A stretch of DNA of 64,000 nt, taken from NCBI GenBank assembly GCA_015689775.1, contig WVSR01000003.1, positions 62,001 to 126,000 on the forward strand, given 5' to 3'. This stretch comes from Rhodobacterales bacterium LSUCC0387. Its GTDB lineage: Bacteria > Pseudomonadota > Alphaproteobacteria > Rhodobacterales > Rhodobacteraceae. Shown here one piece after another: positions 27,299 to 35,057 of this stretch; position 1 is the stretch's first letter; every line of letters starts with the position of its first letter. Position numbers and translations under genes: made by a program. The notes under the pieces were generated by a model, which did no database searches, had not been told where the DNA came from, and saw nothing but the letters and a program-made list of their open reading frames with translations.

Positions 27299-28885
27299 AT
27301 GCTTAACACCACACAAGGATTTCGGGGTGCCGTGACAGCCCCCCATCATTTGGCAGCGCAGGCAGGTCAGGATATTCTCGCCGAGGGCGGCAGCGCCGTT
27401 GAAGCGATGGTGGCCATGGCCGCAACAATCGCCGTGACTTATCCACATATGAACGGGATCGGCGGCGATGGGTTTTGGCTGATCAAACGTAAAGATGCGC
27501 CTGTGCAGGCGATTTTTGCAGGGGGCCACTCTGCCGCGTTGGCAAGCCGTGCGTGGTATGAGGCCGCAGGTTTCACCGATGCAATCCCCACCCGCGGCGC
27601 TAAGGCCGCGTTGACTGTTCCAGGATCGGTGGATGGGTGGCGCGCCGCGCTCGAAGTCGCACCAAGTGTCACCCCCCTGCCCCTGTCGCGCCTTCTTGAG
27701 CATGCAATCTATCATGCCGAGGCAGGCTTTCCTGTCAGCAACAACCAATCCCAGTGCATCACAGATAAAATTGACGGGCTGAAAAATGTGCCTGGCTTTG
27801 CGGATACCTATCTGTTTGGTGGCGCCATCCCTGTGGCAGGTGCGCGGTTTACCCAACCCGCCTTGGCGGCAACGCTGCGCCAGATCGCTCAAAATGGGAT
27901 TGCAGATTATTATCGCGGCGATTTGGCCAAAACCCACGCGGTCTTTCTTGAAGCCCAAGGCAGCCCTTTGCGTCTTGAAGATTTCACCGCCTATAGCGCC
28001 CGCGCAGTGACACCGCTGTCAGTCAAGACATCAAAAGCCACGCTTTACAACATGATCCCACCCACCCAAGGGATGTCATCGCTGATGATCTTGGGGATTT
28101 ATGATCGCGTCCAAACATGGGCCAAAGAAGGGGTCGCGCCCGTTCACGCCCTGATCGAAGCCACTAAGCAGGCCTTTATTCTGCGCAATCTTGAATTGGG
28201 TGACCTCAGCGCCATGCGGCAGCCGCCCGAGACGTTCTTACAAGATCAGGTGCTAGACGATCTGGCAGGGCATATTGACGACAAGCGCGCACTGCCATGG
28301 CCCTACGAGCCAAAGGAGGGTGATACAATCTGGATGGGGGCAAGCGATGCTGAAGGCACATCTGTGAGCTTCATCCAAAGCGTCTACTGGGAATTTGGAT
28401 CTGGCCTGACATGCCCCGACACAGGCGTGTTTTTCCAAAACCGTGGTGCAGGCTTTGGCATGGGCGATGGCCCAAACCAAATTGCGCCGCGAAAGGTGCC
28501 ATTCCATACGCTCAACCCCGCAATGGCCGTGTTCGAAGACGGGCGCGTCATGGCATATGGCACGATGGGCGGCGAAGGGCAGCCACAAACCCAAGCGGCC
28601 ATTTTTGCGCGCTATGCCTATTTGGGTCAGGAATTGCAGCAGGCCGTCACAGCGCCGCGATGGCTCTTGGGGCGAACATGGGGCGATGCAACGACCTCTC
28701 TGAAACTTGAGGCACGGTTTGATCCTGACTGGATCGCGGCCCTCTCCGATATTGGGCATGAGACGGAAATCTTATCCGATTACAGCGATTTGGTTGGTCA
28801 TGCAGGCGCGGTTGTCACCCATGCAGACGGCTTGGTTGAGGCTGCGACCGACCCCCGCGCAAATGGCTTGGCCTTGGCGCGCTAA
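27299..28885 (+). CDS. Gamma-glutamyltransferase family protein
   Basis: A 528-residue Ntn-hydrolase. The N-terminal part has GQDILAEGGSAVEAMVAMAA and YPHMNGIGGDGFWLI. The likely autoprocessing threonine is T354 in AEGTSVSFIQS, followed by GVFFQNRGAGF in the small subunit and GTMGGEGQPQTQ. No signal peptide is visible, so it may be cytoplasmic, as in GGT-like acylases and oxamate amidohydrolase relatives. It could act on gamma-glutamyl amides, in line with the polyamine genes, but that is inference. Its stop overlaps the convergent RluD-family gene. Confidence 0.85.
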   Translation: MLNTTQGFRGAVTAPHHLAAQAGQDILAEGGSAVEAMVAMAATIAVTYPHMNGIGGDGFWLIKRKDAPVQAIFAGGHSAALASRAWYEAAGFTDAIPTRGAKAALTVPGSVDGWRAALEVAPSVTPLPLSRLLEHAIYHAEAGFPVSNNQSQCITDKIDGLKNVPGFADTYLFGGAIPVAGARFTQPALAATLRQIAQNGIADYYRGDLAKTHAVFLEAQGSPLRLEDFTAYSARAVTPLSVKTSKATLYNMIPPTQGMSSLMILGIYDRVQTWAKEGVAPVHALIEATKQAFILRNLELGDLSAMRQPPETFLQDQVLDDLAGHIDDKRALPWPYEPKEGDTIWMGASDAEGTSVSFIQSVYWEFGSGLTCPDTGVFFQNRGAGFGMGDGPNQIAPRKVPFHTLNPAMAVFEDGRVMAYGTMGGEGQPQTQAAIFARYAYLGQELQQAVTAPRWLLGRTWGDATTSLKLEARFDPDWIAALSDIGHETEILSDYSDLVGHAGAVVTHADGLVEAATDPRANGLALAR

Positions 28886-29913
28886 GGTAAGGTGGCCTCA
28901 AGACGGGTGACGAGGGTTGCCATATCCTCGGGCAAGCCCGCCTCAAAGCGCATCCATTCGCCACTGGCGGGGTGCGCAAAGCCAAGCGAAGCGGCGTGTA
29001 AGGCCTGACGCGGAAATTGGTTCACGGCAGTCGCAAGGTCGGGCCCAAACAGCTTTTCCGAAACCTTACGCCGCCCACCATAAACGGGATCCCCGACAAG
29101 CGCGTGACCTGCATGCGAAAGATGCACGCGAATTTGATGCGTGCGACCCGTCTCTAGCCTGCATTCAATCAAGGCCAAGGAGTCGTGATAGCTTTGCAAG
29201 GATTTGACCCGCGTCACTGCGTGACGCCCCCCTTGGAACAGAACTGCTTGACGTTGGCGGTCAGTTTTATGGCGGGCCAATTGGGTGGTGATTTTTAGGA
29301 TATTACCATCTTCAAAACTTGTTCCACGCACACCGCGCAGGCGGGGATCGGCGGGGTCAGGACTACCATGGCATAGCGCGATGTAATGCCGCTCGGCACT
29401 ATGGGCGGCGAATTGGTCAGCCAGCCCATGATGCGCACGATCTGATTTTGCAATCACCAGAAGGCCCGATGTGTCCTTATCAATGCGATGCACGATGCCT
29501 GGCCGCTTTTCGCCGCCCACCCCAGACAAATTGCCTCCAAAATGATGCAGCAGCGCATTTACAAGGGTGTGGTCAGGACTGCCCGGTGCGGGGTGAACAA
29601 CCAAACCTGCGGGCTTATTCACCACGATCAGATCGTCATCCTCGTAGCAAATATCAAGCGGGATATCCTGCGGACGGGTTTCCACCTCTGACGCCTCGGC
29701 CACGCGAATGGTGACCTGATCGCCCTCAACAACACGCGCGCGGGCATCTGTGATTGTTGCGCCATTGATCACAACATCCCCCGCCGCAATCAACCGCGCG
29801 AGGCGAGACCGGCTGAGCGCGGCTTCTTCTGGCACATCGCGGCCAAGTGCCTTATCAAGACGAGGTGCAGGCTCTGGCCCAATCTCGAAACTAATGATGC
29901 GGAGTTCCGCCAT
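28882..29913 (-). CDS. RluD-family rRNA pseudouridine synthase
   Basis: A 343-residue enzyme. An N-terminal S4-like domain (about residues 15-75; SRSRLARLIAAGDVVING) precedes the catalytic domain. ICYEDDDLIVVNKPAGLVVH leads to HRIDKDTSGLLVIAK with the catalytic aspartate, and TGRTHQIRVHLSHAGHALVG closes the site. Closest to RluC/RluD. The ATG at 29913 has AGGAAGG upstream and shares bases with the divergent neighbour's ATG. Confidence 0.92.
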   Translation of the reverse strand: MAELRIISFEIGPEPAPRLDKALGRDVPEEAALSRSRLARLIAAGDVVINGATITDARARVVEGDQVTIRVAEASEVETRPQDIPLDICYEDDDLIVVNKPAGLVVHPAPGSPDHTLVNALLHHFGGNLSGVGGEKRPGIVHRIDKDTSGLLVIAKSDRAHHGLADQFAAHSAERHYIALCHGSPDPADPRLRGVRGTSFEDGNILKITTQLARHKTDRQRQAVLFQGGRHAVTRVKSLQSYHDSLALIECRLETGRTHQIRVHLSHAGHALVGDPVYGGRRKVSEKLFGPDLATAVNQFPRQALHAASLGFAHPASGEWMRFEAGLPEDMATLVTRLEATLP

Positions 29914-30241
29914 GAACACGCCTTCCTCAGGTGACGATCCCCAATCCGCCGCGCTGCCGTCCCATCTGGTCTGGCTACAGCGTATGGTTTGGGTTTTGAC
30001 CCTTGTGATGATCTTTGGCCTGATAACGATGGTTTCGGTTTTTGTCACCCGTTTCCCAAAGCCTGCGCAAAATGAAATCGCCCCTGCAATCGACCTTATC
30101 CTGCCCGAAGGGATCACACCAACCGCCGTTACCTTCGGCGATGGGTGGATTGCGGTGGTCGATCAAGGCACGCAGATCATTGTGTTTGACGCGACCACCA
30201 TGGCCGAGATAGGACGGCTGGCAATCACAAGCGCGCAGTAA
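29912..30241 (+). CDS. Small membrane-anchored protein, DUF6476-like
   Basis: 109 residues. A hydrophilic N-terminus (MNTPSSGDDPQSAAL) is followed by one membrane helix (MVWVLTLVMIFGLITMVSVF) and an outside domain ending TTMAEIGRLAITSAQ that resembles a beta-propeller blade. It looks like the Rhodobacterales family DUF6476; function unknown. GGAG lies seven bases before the ATG. The ATG overlaps the start codon of the divergent pseudouridine synthase. Confidence 0.72.
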   Translation: MNTPSSGDDPQSAALPSHLVWLQRMVWVLTLVMIFGLITMVSVFVTRFPKPAQNEIAPAIDLILPEGITPTAVTFGDGWIAVVDQGTQIIVFDATTMAEIGRLAITSAQ

Positions 30242-30262
30242 CGATAGACTAGGAGAGAGAGA

Positions 30263-30339
30263 TGGTACCGCCTCCCCGGCTTGAACGGGGGACCTCTGGA
30301 TCCACAATCCAGCGCTCTAACCAACTGAGCTAAGGCGGC
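30263..30339 (-). tRNA. tRNA-His (GTG)
   Basis: A 77-nt cloverleaf with encoded CCA. The anticodon arm is CTGGA-TTGTGGA-TCCAG (anticodon GTG), the T arm CCCCG-TTCAAGC-CGGGG. The acceptor stem pairs GCCGCCT with AGGCGGT, giving G1-U72, discriminator A73 and a T, not G, at position -1. Loss of G-1 is a known trait of a large alphaproteobacterial clade. Confidence 0.96.
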
Positions 30340-30479
30340 ACTGTCGGCGGAAATAGCCCCCTCGCGCCACGATTGCAAGGGGTGGATCACGCGGATATTG
30401 TCATTCAGGGCTCAAAGGATTAGGGCCTTTGCCACAAGGGACAATGCATCTGTGCCTGTTGTCATCTGGAGAGGAAGAG

Positions 30480-30677
30480 ATGAGTATCAATAGCGAAAGC
30501 GATATCGCCGCGAATCTACAGATTGGGCCAACAAGCCTTGGGATGGTGCGCATCTATGTCGAGGCCGAAGGTGTCGACCTTCCGCTTGATTTCGATCCTG
30601 ACGAGGCGGATGAGATTGCCGAAGAATTGCGCCTTGCTGCCGAAGCCGCACGCAAAGCACGCAAAGCACGCAAATAA
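30480..30677 (+). CDS. Small conserved acidic protein, DUF6324-like
   Basis: 65 residues starting MSINSESDIAANLQIGPTS, then VRIYVEAEGVDLPLDFDPDE and an alanine-rich helix ending in (ARK)x3. The GAGAGGAAGAG ribosome-binding site defines the ATG at 30480. It resembles the small Rhodobacterales family DUF6324; function unknown. The stop is directly adjacent to the stop of convergent mmcB. Confidence 0.75.
   Translation: MSINSESDIAANLQIGPTSLGMVRIYVEAEGVDLPLDFDPDEADEIAEELRLAAEAARKARKARK
30648..30674 (+). repeat. Three tandem 9-bp repeats inside a coding sequence
   Basis: GCACGCAAA is repeated three times without change and encodes Ala-Arg-Lys three times at the C-terminus of the small DUF6324-like protein. 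Copy number could vary by slippage without breaking the frame. Confidence 0.9.
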
Positions 30678-31142
30678 TCAATAACGCCCCATCGGGTCGC
30701 GCATTCGCGCCAAGCGCCGCGCGGCGGTCTGTGCCAGATCACGCGTGATCTTTTTGCGCCGCGCCGGGGCCAGTTTCACCTCTGGCCCCATGCGGATCAC
30801 TTCGGCATCATAATCATCCGCAAAGATCAGCCCAGTCTCCTCAGGCAGAATTTCGGTTGGGAAATCAGCATCGACCGCCCAGAAGTAGCGATCACACCAT
30901 TCTAGGTAGCCGTCCCATTTGCCGTCACTGCGGAAATCAGCCACACCTGATTTGCACTCGATAATCCAAATTTCACCGTTGGGCCCAAGTGCGATGACAT
31001 CAACGCGCTTGCCCCGTTTCGGGCAAAACTCCTCCAATGTGGTGAAACCAAGCCGCGCGAAATGACGACACACACCCCGCGCAAGACGTTGGCCTGCGGT
31101 CATTAAATCGGACGGGTGCGGATCAGGGACAGTCATGGCCAT
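30678..31142 (-). CDS. mmcB: MmcB-family DNA repair protein
   Basis: About 154 residues. The core VDVIALGPNGEIWIIECKSG followed by VADFRSDGKWDGYLEWCD has a PD-(D/E)xK-nuclease-like D...ExK arrangement. The family is named for the mitomycin-C-inducible gene of Caulobacter, part of the SOS response. A LexA box lies just upstream. The start is 31142 (MAMTVPDP) or 31136; neither has a clear ribosome-binding site, and an earlier TTG would put the operator inside the gene. Confidence 0.85.
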   Translation of the reverse strand: MAMTVPDPHPSDLMTAGQRLARGVCRHFARLGFTTLEEFCPKRGKRVDVIALGPNGEIWIIECKSGVADFRSDGKWDGYLEWCDRYFWAVDADFPTEILPEETGLIFADDYDAEVIRMGPEVKLAPARRKKITRDLAQTAARRLARMRDPMGRY

Positions 31143-31149
31143 ATGATTG

Positions 31150-31164
31150 GAACAAATACGGAAC
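31150..31164 (-). promoter_or_regulatory. LexA (SOS) operator of mmcB
   Basis: On the minus strand GTTC-CGTATTT-GTTC, the direct repeat with 7-base spacing that defines alphaproteobacterial LexA sites. It ends 8 bases before the probable mmcB start, where bound LexA would block initiation. Agreement between a known SOS gene and this motif makes the call firm. Confidence 0.85.
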
Positions 31165-31204
31165 AAAAGCAAGTCTCCGATTGATCGTGCCCCACTTGTC
31201 GAAA

Positions 31205-31395
31205 GCCAAGGAAAGACCTAAGTGGAACGATGACGGTTCTGCGCCATTCGTATCTGTGGCAACATTCCGGTGGCCTTAATCATTTCCGAGGGAGCTGGCT
31301 CTGTCACGGCCTTGGTCGCGTTACCTGGCACCCACCTGTATATGCAGGCTCTCGGGAATTACGCCTCTACGGTGGATGCGGTTCCGTCACCTAAG
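31205..31395 (+). ncRNA. ssrS: Probable 6S RNA
   Basis: A 231-bp gap without a coding sequence holds a structured RNA. GATGACGG near 31230 can pair with CCGTCACC near 31383 to close the molecule. TTCCGAG near 31289 pairs with CTCGGGAA near 31351. CCTGTATATGCAGG forms an inner hairpin next to GTTACCTGGCACCCACCTG, which I recall as conserved in alphaproteobacterial 6S RNAs. A long, bulged rod of about 190 nt fits 6S, which binds sigma-70 holoenzyme in stationary phase. Ends are approximate. Confidence 0.65.
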
Positions 31396-31403
31396 CCTTA
31401 ACC

Positions 31404-31715
31404 TCAGGCGGGCTTATCCTCACGGATACGAACGGGAATTGGCTGCATCTCGGGGGTAAAGGCCCGATCACGGCGGCCCTGATCGCCTTTGTCATCATCG
31501 GATAGGGTCATAATGCGGTACCCAATTTGCGCCAAGCCGAAGGTGATGGTGCAAAAGATATAGAGCATCACAACGGCAAGAACCCCATTGGCGCTGTTCA
31601 GAACCATATGACGCAGATTAGCAAGGTTGAACCCCGACAGCATCGCAACAAAGGCAAAGGCGATCACGGCACAAATGCCCGCATGGCGTAGAATGAAACG
31701 GATATGTTTTGGCAT
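31404..31715 (-). CDS. Small two-span membrane protein of unknown function
   Basis: 103 residues: two hydrophobic helices (about 12-28 and 43-62), then a charged cytoplasmic tail with SDDDKGDQGRRDRAF. I do not recognise the family. It follows nusB's end in the same orientation after about 110 bp and is convergent with the probable 6S RNA. Confidence 0.65.
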   Translation of the reverse strand: MPKHIRFILRHAGICAVIAFAFVAMLSGFNLANLRHMVLNSANGVLAVVMLYIFCTITFGLAQIGYRIMTLSDDDKGDQGRRDRAFTPEMQPIPVRIREDKPA

Positions 31716-31826
31716 CTCGCACCCCCCTTTGCAGGATAATTTTGGACTCCCTAAAAAGAGGTTAGCGCAAAGAAACGACAGTACAACTGCTATTCCTGCG
31801 ACAGATCGGCCGCATGGCCTTGGCGG

Positions 31827-32324
31827 TTAAAACGCTTCGGGGCGTGCTTCGCGGGCTATATAATCAAGCACGGCGTTGACGAATTTTGGTTCGCGCCCTT
31901 CGGGAAAAAACGCCCGCGCAATATCAACAAATTCCGTGATGATGACCTTGGGCGGTGTGTCAGAGCCTACCAATTCCGCCCCAGCCGCGCGAAACAAAGC
32001 GCGCAAGGTGGGATCAATGCGGTCAATTGGCCATTTTGCAACCAAGGCACGATCGGTCATTTGGTCAATCTTGGCCTGACGCGCTACAGCATCTTCAAGA
32101 AGCTGAGTGAAGAGGTCGATATTGCCCTCAGCCATTTCTTCGCCATCCAGAACAGCACCAAAGCGATGCGCCTCGAATTCGCGGCGCACGGCGTCCACGC
32201 TTTGCCCAGAATGCTCCATCTGGAATAGGGCCTGCACCGCGTATAGACGGGCTGCCGATTTCATCTGCCGCCCATTTTGTGGGGCAGTCTCTCGGCTGGG
32301 GGTGTCATCTGACGGGGTGCTCAT
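31827..32324 (-). CDS. nusB: Transcription antitermination factor NusB
   Basis: About 165 residues, all-helical. It has SAARLYAVQALFQMEHSGQS at the N-terminal RNA-binding face, PIDRIDPTLRALFRAAGAEL and PPKVIITEFVDIARAFF, ending EPKFVNAVLDYIAREAR. NusB with NusE antiterminates rRNA operons. I favour 32324 (MSTPSDDT); 32378 would add 18 residues and neither has a strong ribosome-binding site. It follows ribE, but the ribB/ribH genes that often lie between are absent. Confidence 0.92.
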   Translation of the reverse strand: MSTPSDDTPSRETAPQNGRQMKSAARLYAVQALFQMEHSGQSVDAVRREFEAHRFGAVLDGEEMAEGNIDLFTQLLEDAVARQAKIDQMTDRALVAKWPIDRIDPTLRALFRAAGAELVGSDTPPKVIITEFVDIARAFFPEGREPKFVNAVLDYIAREARPEAF

Positions 32325-32383
32325 CGGGCTTGTATCAATCCTTGGGGCACGGCATCTCGCGCGCGCATCATCTGTCATAAGTC

Positions 32384-32413
32384 GCGCCGCGTCTACGGTG
32401 CTTCGCGCGGCGC
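32384..32413 (-). other. GC-rich hairpin between ribE and nusB
   Basis: GCGCCGCG (32384-32391) and CGCGGCGC (32406-32413) form a perfect 8-bp stem with a 14-base loop in the 52-bp-to-106-bp leader of nusB. There is no U-run, so it is not an ordinary terminator. It may affect nusB translation or mRNA processing. Confidence 0.45.
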
Positions 32414-32430
32414 GTCAACGCAGAGGGGTG

Positions 32431-33021
32431 TTAACCTTTCCAATCCTGCAATCGGGCGACATAGCGCGCGAGCATATCAATCTCAATATTCAGGCGCGCG
32501 CCGAACGCCATTGCCCCCCATGTGGTCACGGATTTCGTGTGAGGGATCACATTCACGCCGAACACATCACCTTCCACTTCGTTCACCGTCAAAGATGTGC
32601 CATTCAGCGCGACCGATCCTTTTGGGGCGATAAATCCCGCCAAATCGAGTGGTGCGCGAAACCGCATGCGGGTGGATTGGCCTTCATCATACATTTCAAT
32701 CAATTCAGCCACGCCATCAACATGGCCCGAAACGATATGGCCACCCATCTCATCACCCAAGCGCAAGGCCCGCTCAAGGTTGATATGATACCCCTCGACC
32801 CAGTCCGAAATCGTGGTTTTCGACACGGTCTCTGCTGAGATATCGACCGCAAACCAATCCTCACCCAATGACACAACCGTCAAACAAACGCCGTCACAGG
32901 AAATCGAAGCCCCGATATCAATGCGTGTCGTGTCATAGTGTGTGGAAATGCGAGCACGCAAATCCCCGCGCGGCTCTAATGCCGTGACCGTTCCAATATC
33001 TGTGATGATGCCAGTGAACAT
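32431..33021 (-). CDS. ribE: Riboflavin synthase (alpha subunit)
   Basis: A 196-residue enzyme with two lumazine-binding repeats. The first begins MFTGIITDIGTVTALEPRGD with SCDGVCLTVV; the second carries GHIVSGHVDGVAEL and SLTVNEVEGDVFGVNVIPHT. It dismutates two 6,7-dimethyl-8-ribityllumazine molecules to riboflavin. It follows ribD after 176 bp; no FMN riboswitch motif was seen in that gap. Confidence 0.95.
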   Translation of the reverse strand: MFTGIITDIGTVTALEPRGDLRARISTHYDTTRIDIGASISCDGVCLTVVSLGEDWFAVDISAETVSKTTISDWVEGYHINLERALRLGDEMGGHIVSGHVDGVAELIEMYDEGQSTRMRFRAPLDLAGFIAPKGSVALNGTSLTVNEVEGDVFGVNVIPHTKSVTTWGAMAFGARLNIEIDMLARYVARLQDWKG

Positions 33022-33197
33022 CGGCCCGCCTTTCGTTTGAGACCCTCTTTGCCCCTCTGCCTAGCGCCGCCCCTGCCTTAGGGCAAGAGCGTGCCCCAAA
33101 AGCTGCGCCAAATTTGTGCCACAATTTAGCCCTACTGCAACCACCATCTGAGCGCATGATTTTCGTGGGATCGCCTCAATCGTCTGCGCAAGACGTT

Positions 33198-34307
33198 TTA
33201 GACGCGCGACCATTGGCTGAGAATATCCGCCCCAACCGCACGGTGCGTAAGGCGCGAGAATCGTGGGGCTGCGGCAAGTTCAGAAATCCCCAAAGCGCCA
33301 AGCGCGGGCTTCCCCTCGGCACCAATCAGGCTGCCTGCGGAAAATACGCTAAGACGATCCACCAAATCAGCCGATAATAGCCCCGCGGCCAAAGTCCCCC
33401 CGCCCTCACAGAAAATAGAGGTCAAACCTGCATCCCCCAACGCCTGTAGTACGGCGTTCAACTCAAGATGCCCCCCTTGGGACTGGGCAAGCGGGATCAA
33501 ATGCGCCCCCGCCGCGACCCAATAGGCACAGGCCTCACGCGGGGCATCTTGGCCATGAACAAGCCAAAGCGGGGCCTTCGCGATAGAGGCTTGCAAGCGC
33601 GCGCCACGCGGCAAATCTAACCTGCGCGAAATGATGACGCGCAATGGCTGATGCGGACTGCCAATATCGCGCAAGGTGAGGTCAGGGTCATCGGCCCGCG
33701 CTGTGGCGGCACCGATCATTACTGCATCATGGCAGCCACGCATGACGTGGGTCATACGACGCGCCTCAGGGCCGGTGATCCAGCGGCTTTCGCCACTGGC
33801 CGTTGCGATGCGGCCATCAAGCGTTGTTGCCAGTTTCAAATGCACCAAGGGCCTGCCGCGTGTCACACGCATGAAAAACCCTGCATGGGCCCGCGCAGCT
33901 TCGGGCGCGGCAATATCGGTCGTCACAGATATACCCACCTCACGCAGCCGCTTCACCCCCTGCCCCGCGGTGCGTGGGTCGGGATCTGTCTGGGCGATGA
34001 CGACACGGGCCACCCCCGCCTCAATCAAGGCCATGCTGCAAGGCGGGGTTTGGCCGTGATGATTGCACGGCTCAAGCGTAACATAGGCAGTCGCGCCCCG
34101 CGCGCCTTCCGCCGCTTGTGCCAATGCCTGGGCTTCGGCATGTGGCCGACCCGACGGTGCGGTCACGCCACGCCCAACAATCACGTCATCTTTTACGATC
34201 ACACAGCCAACAGCAGGATTTGGCCAAGTGCGACCTTGCCCGCGCTGTCCAAGTGCCAGCGCGGCCCGCATGAAGCGTGAATCTTCTTCCTGCGATGCCG
34301 CGATCAT
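33198..34307 (-). CDS. ribD: Bifunctional riboflavin deaminase/reductase
   Basis: 369 residues. The N-terminal deaminase has zinc ligands in GRPHAEAQAL and EPCNHHGQTPPC. The C-terminal reductase begins LKLATTLDGRIATASGESRW and contains ITGPEARRMTHVMRGCHDAV. Catalyses the second and third steps from GTP in riboflavin synthesis. Starts six bases after the nrdR stop, so the two are co-transcribed. Confidence 0.95.
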   Translation of the reverse strand: MIAASQEEDSRFMRAALALGQRGQGRTWPNPAVGCVIVKDDVIVGRGVTAPSGRPHAEAQALAQAAEGARGATAYVTLEPCNHHGQTPPCSMALIEAGVARVVIAQTDPDPRTAGQGVKRLREVGISVTTDIAAPEAARAHAGFFMRVTRGRPLVHLKLATTLDGRIATASGESRWITGPEARRMTHVMRGCHDAVMIGAATARADDPDLTLRDIGSPHQPLRVIISRRLDLPRGARLQASIAKAPLWLVHGQDAPREACAYWVAAGAHLIPLAQSQGGHLELNAVLQALGDAGLTSIFCEGGGTLAAGLLSADLVDRLSVFSAGSLIGAEGKPALGALGISELAAAPRFSRLTHRAVGADILSQWSRV

Positions 34308-34313
34308 TGCGGC

Positions 34314-34781
34314 TCACCCCTCAGGGGGGATCGGCGGGCGCAATTCAGCAACGAAATCTTCGAAATCGTCCGCAGCTTGGAAATTCTTATACACGCTCGC
34401 AAAGCGCACATACGCGACCGTGTCGATCCGCGCGAGGCTTTCCATCACGATCTCACCGATGGTTTTTGATGGAATATCCGTGTCGCCGATGCTTTCCAAA
34501 CGCCGCACAATGCCAGAGATCATCTGATCAATCCGCTCAGGCTCGACTGGGCGTTTCTGCATAGAAATACGAATAGAGCGTTCAAGCTTATCGCGGTCGA
34601 AATCTTCGCGCTTACCATTGGTTTTCACGACTACCAAATCGCGCAGTTGCACCCTTTCATAAGTGGTGAACCGTCCCCCACACCCCGGGCAGAGCCTACG
34701 GCGGCGGATGGCGACATGGTCTTCGGCGGGGCGGCTATCTTTGACTTGGGTGTCAACATTTCCGCAAAAGGGGCAACGCAT
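34314..34781 (-). CDS. nrdR: Transcriptional repressor NrdR
   Basis: A 155-residue regulator of ribonucleotide reductase genes. The zinc ribbon is [13 protein letters not shown] and [16 protein letters not shown]; the ATP-cone follows ([20 protein letters not shown]). It senses dATP/ATP and represses nrd operons. No nrd gene is in the window. First gene of nrdR-ribD-ribE-nusB. Confidence 0.97.
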   Translation of the reverse strand: MRCPFCGNVDTQVKDSRPAEDHVAIRRRRLCPGCGGRFTTYERVQLRDLVVVKTNGKREDFDRDKLERSIRISMQKRPVEPERIDQMISGIVRRLESIGDTDIPSKTIGEIVMESLARIDTVAYVRFASVYKNFQAADDFEDFVAELRPPIPPEG

Positions 34782-34952
34782 GGTGGTTCCTTATCCCTAC
34801 TCAATATCCTGCATCTGGATGTTAGTTATCCACAGCCAGTCTAGGGGAATCAATAGGGATTGGGTAGAGGCAGGTTCAAACTACTGCATTTTGCAATAAA
34901 ACTGCGCTTTACAAGATCTCGGACGGATACAGAAATCTTGCCGATGAATCGC

Positions 34953-34981
34953 TTGACACCTGCGGCGAAGGCCCGTATCCC
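34953..34981 (+). promoter_or_regulatory. Candidate promoter of rpmB
   Basis: A consensus -35 TTGACA (34953-34958), 17-base spacer and a weak -10 TATCCC (34976-34981). Start of transcription would be near 34988, upstream of a terminator-like hairpin and 70 bp before rpmB. The rest of the 276-bp nrdR-rpmB gap shows no other named element. Confidence 0.4.
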
Positions 34982-34995
34982 CTCGCGAGATTAAC

Positions 34996-35021
34996 GGGCG
35001 TGGAGCCTTCCGCGCCCTTTT
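34996..35021 (+). terminator. Terminator-like hairpin in the rpmB leader
   Basis: GGGCGTGGA (34996-35004), loop GCCT, TCCGCGCCC (35009-35017), then TTTT. A 9-bp stem with one G-U pair and a U-tail placed 36 bp before the rpmB ATG and after a consensus -35 box, so it could attenuate rpmB transcription. Confidence 0.5.
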
Positions 35022-35057
35022 ATAGTTATACACTGTTCTTATGACGAGGATGATCCA

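Noticed and set aside
33022-33197. FMN riboswitch between ribD and ribE
   Set aside because: The conserved RFN-element sequences are not present on either strand; the gap shows no comparable structure.
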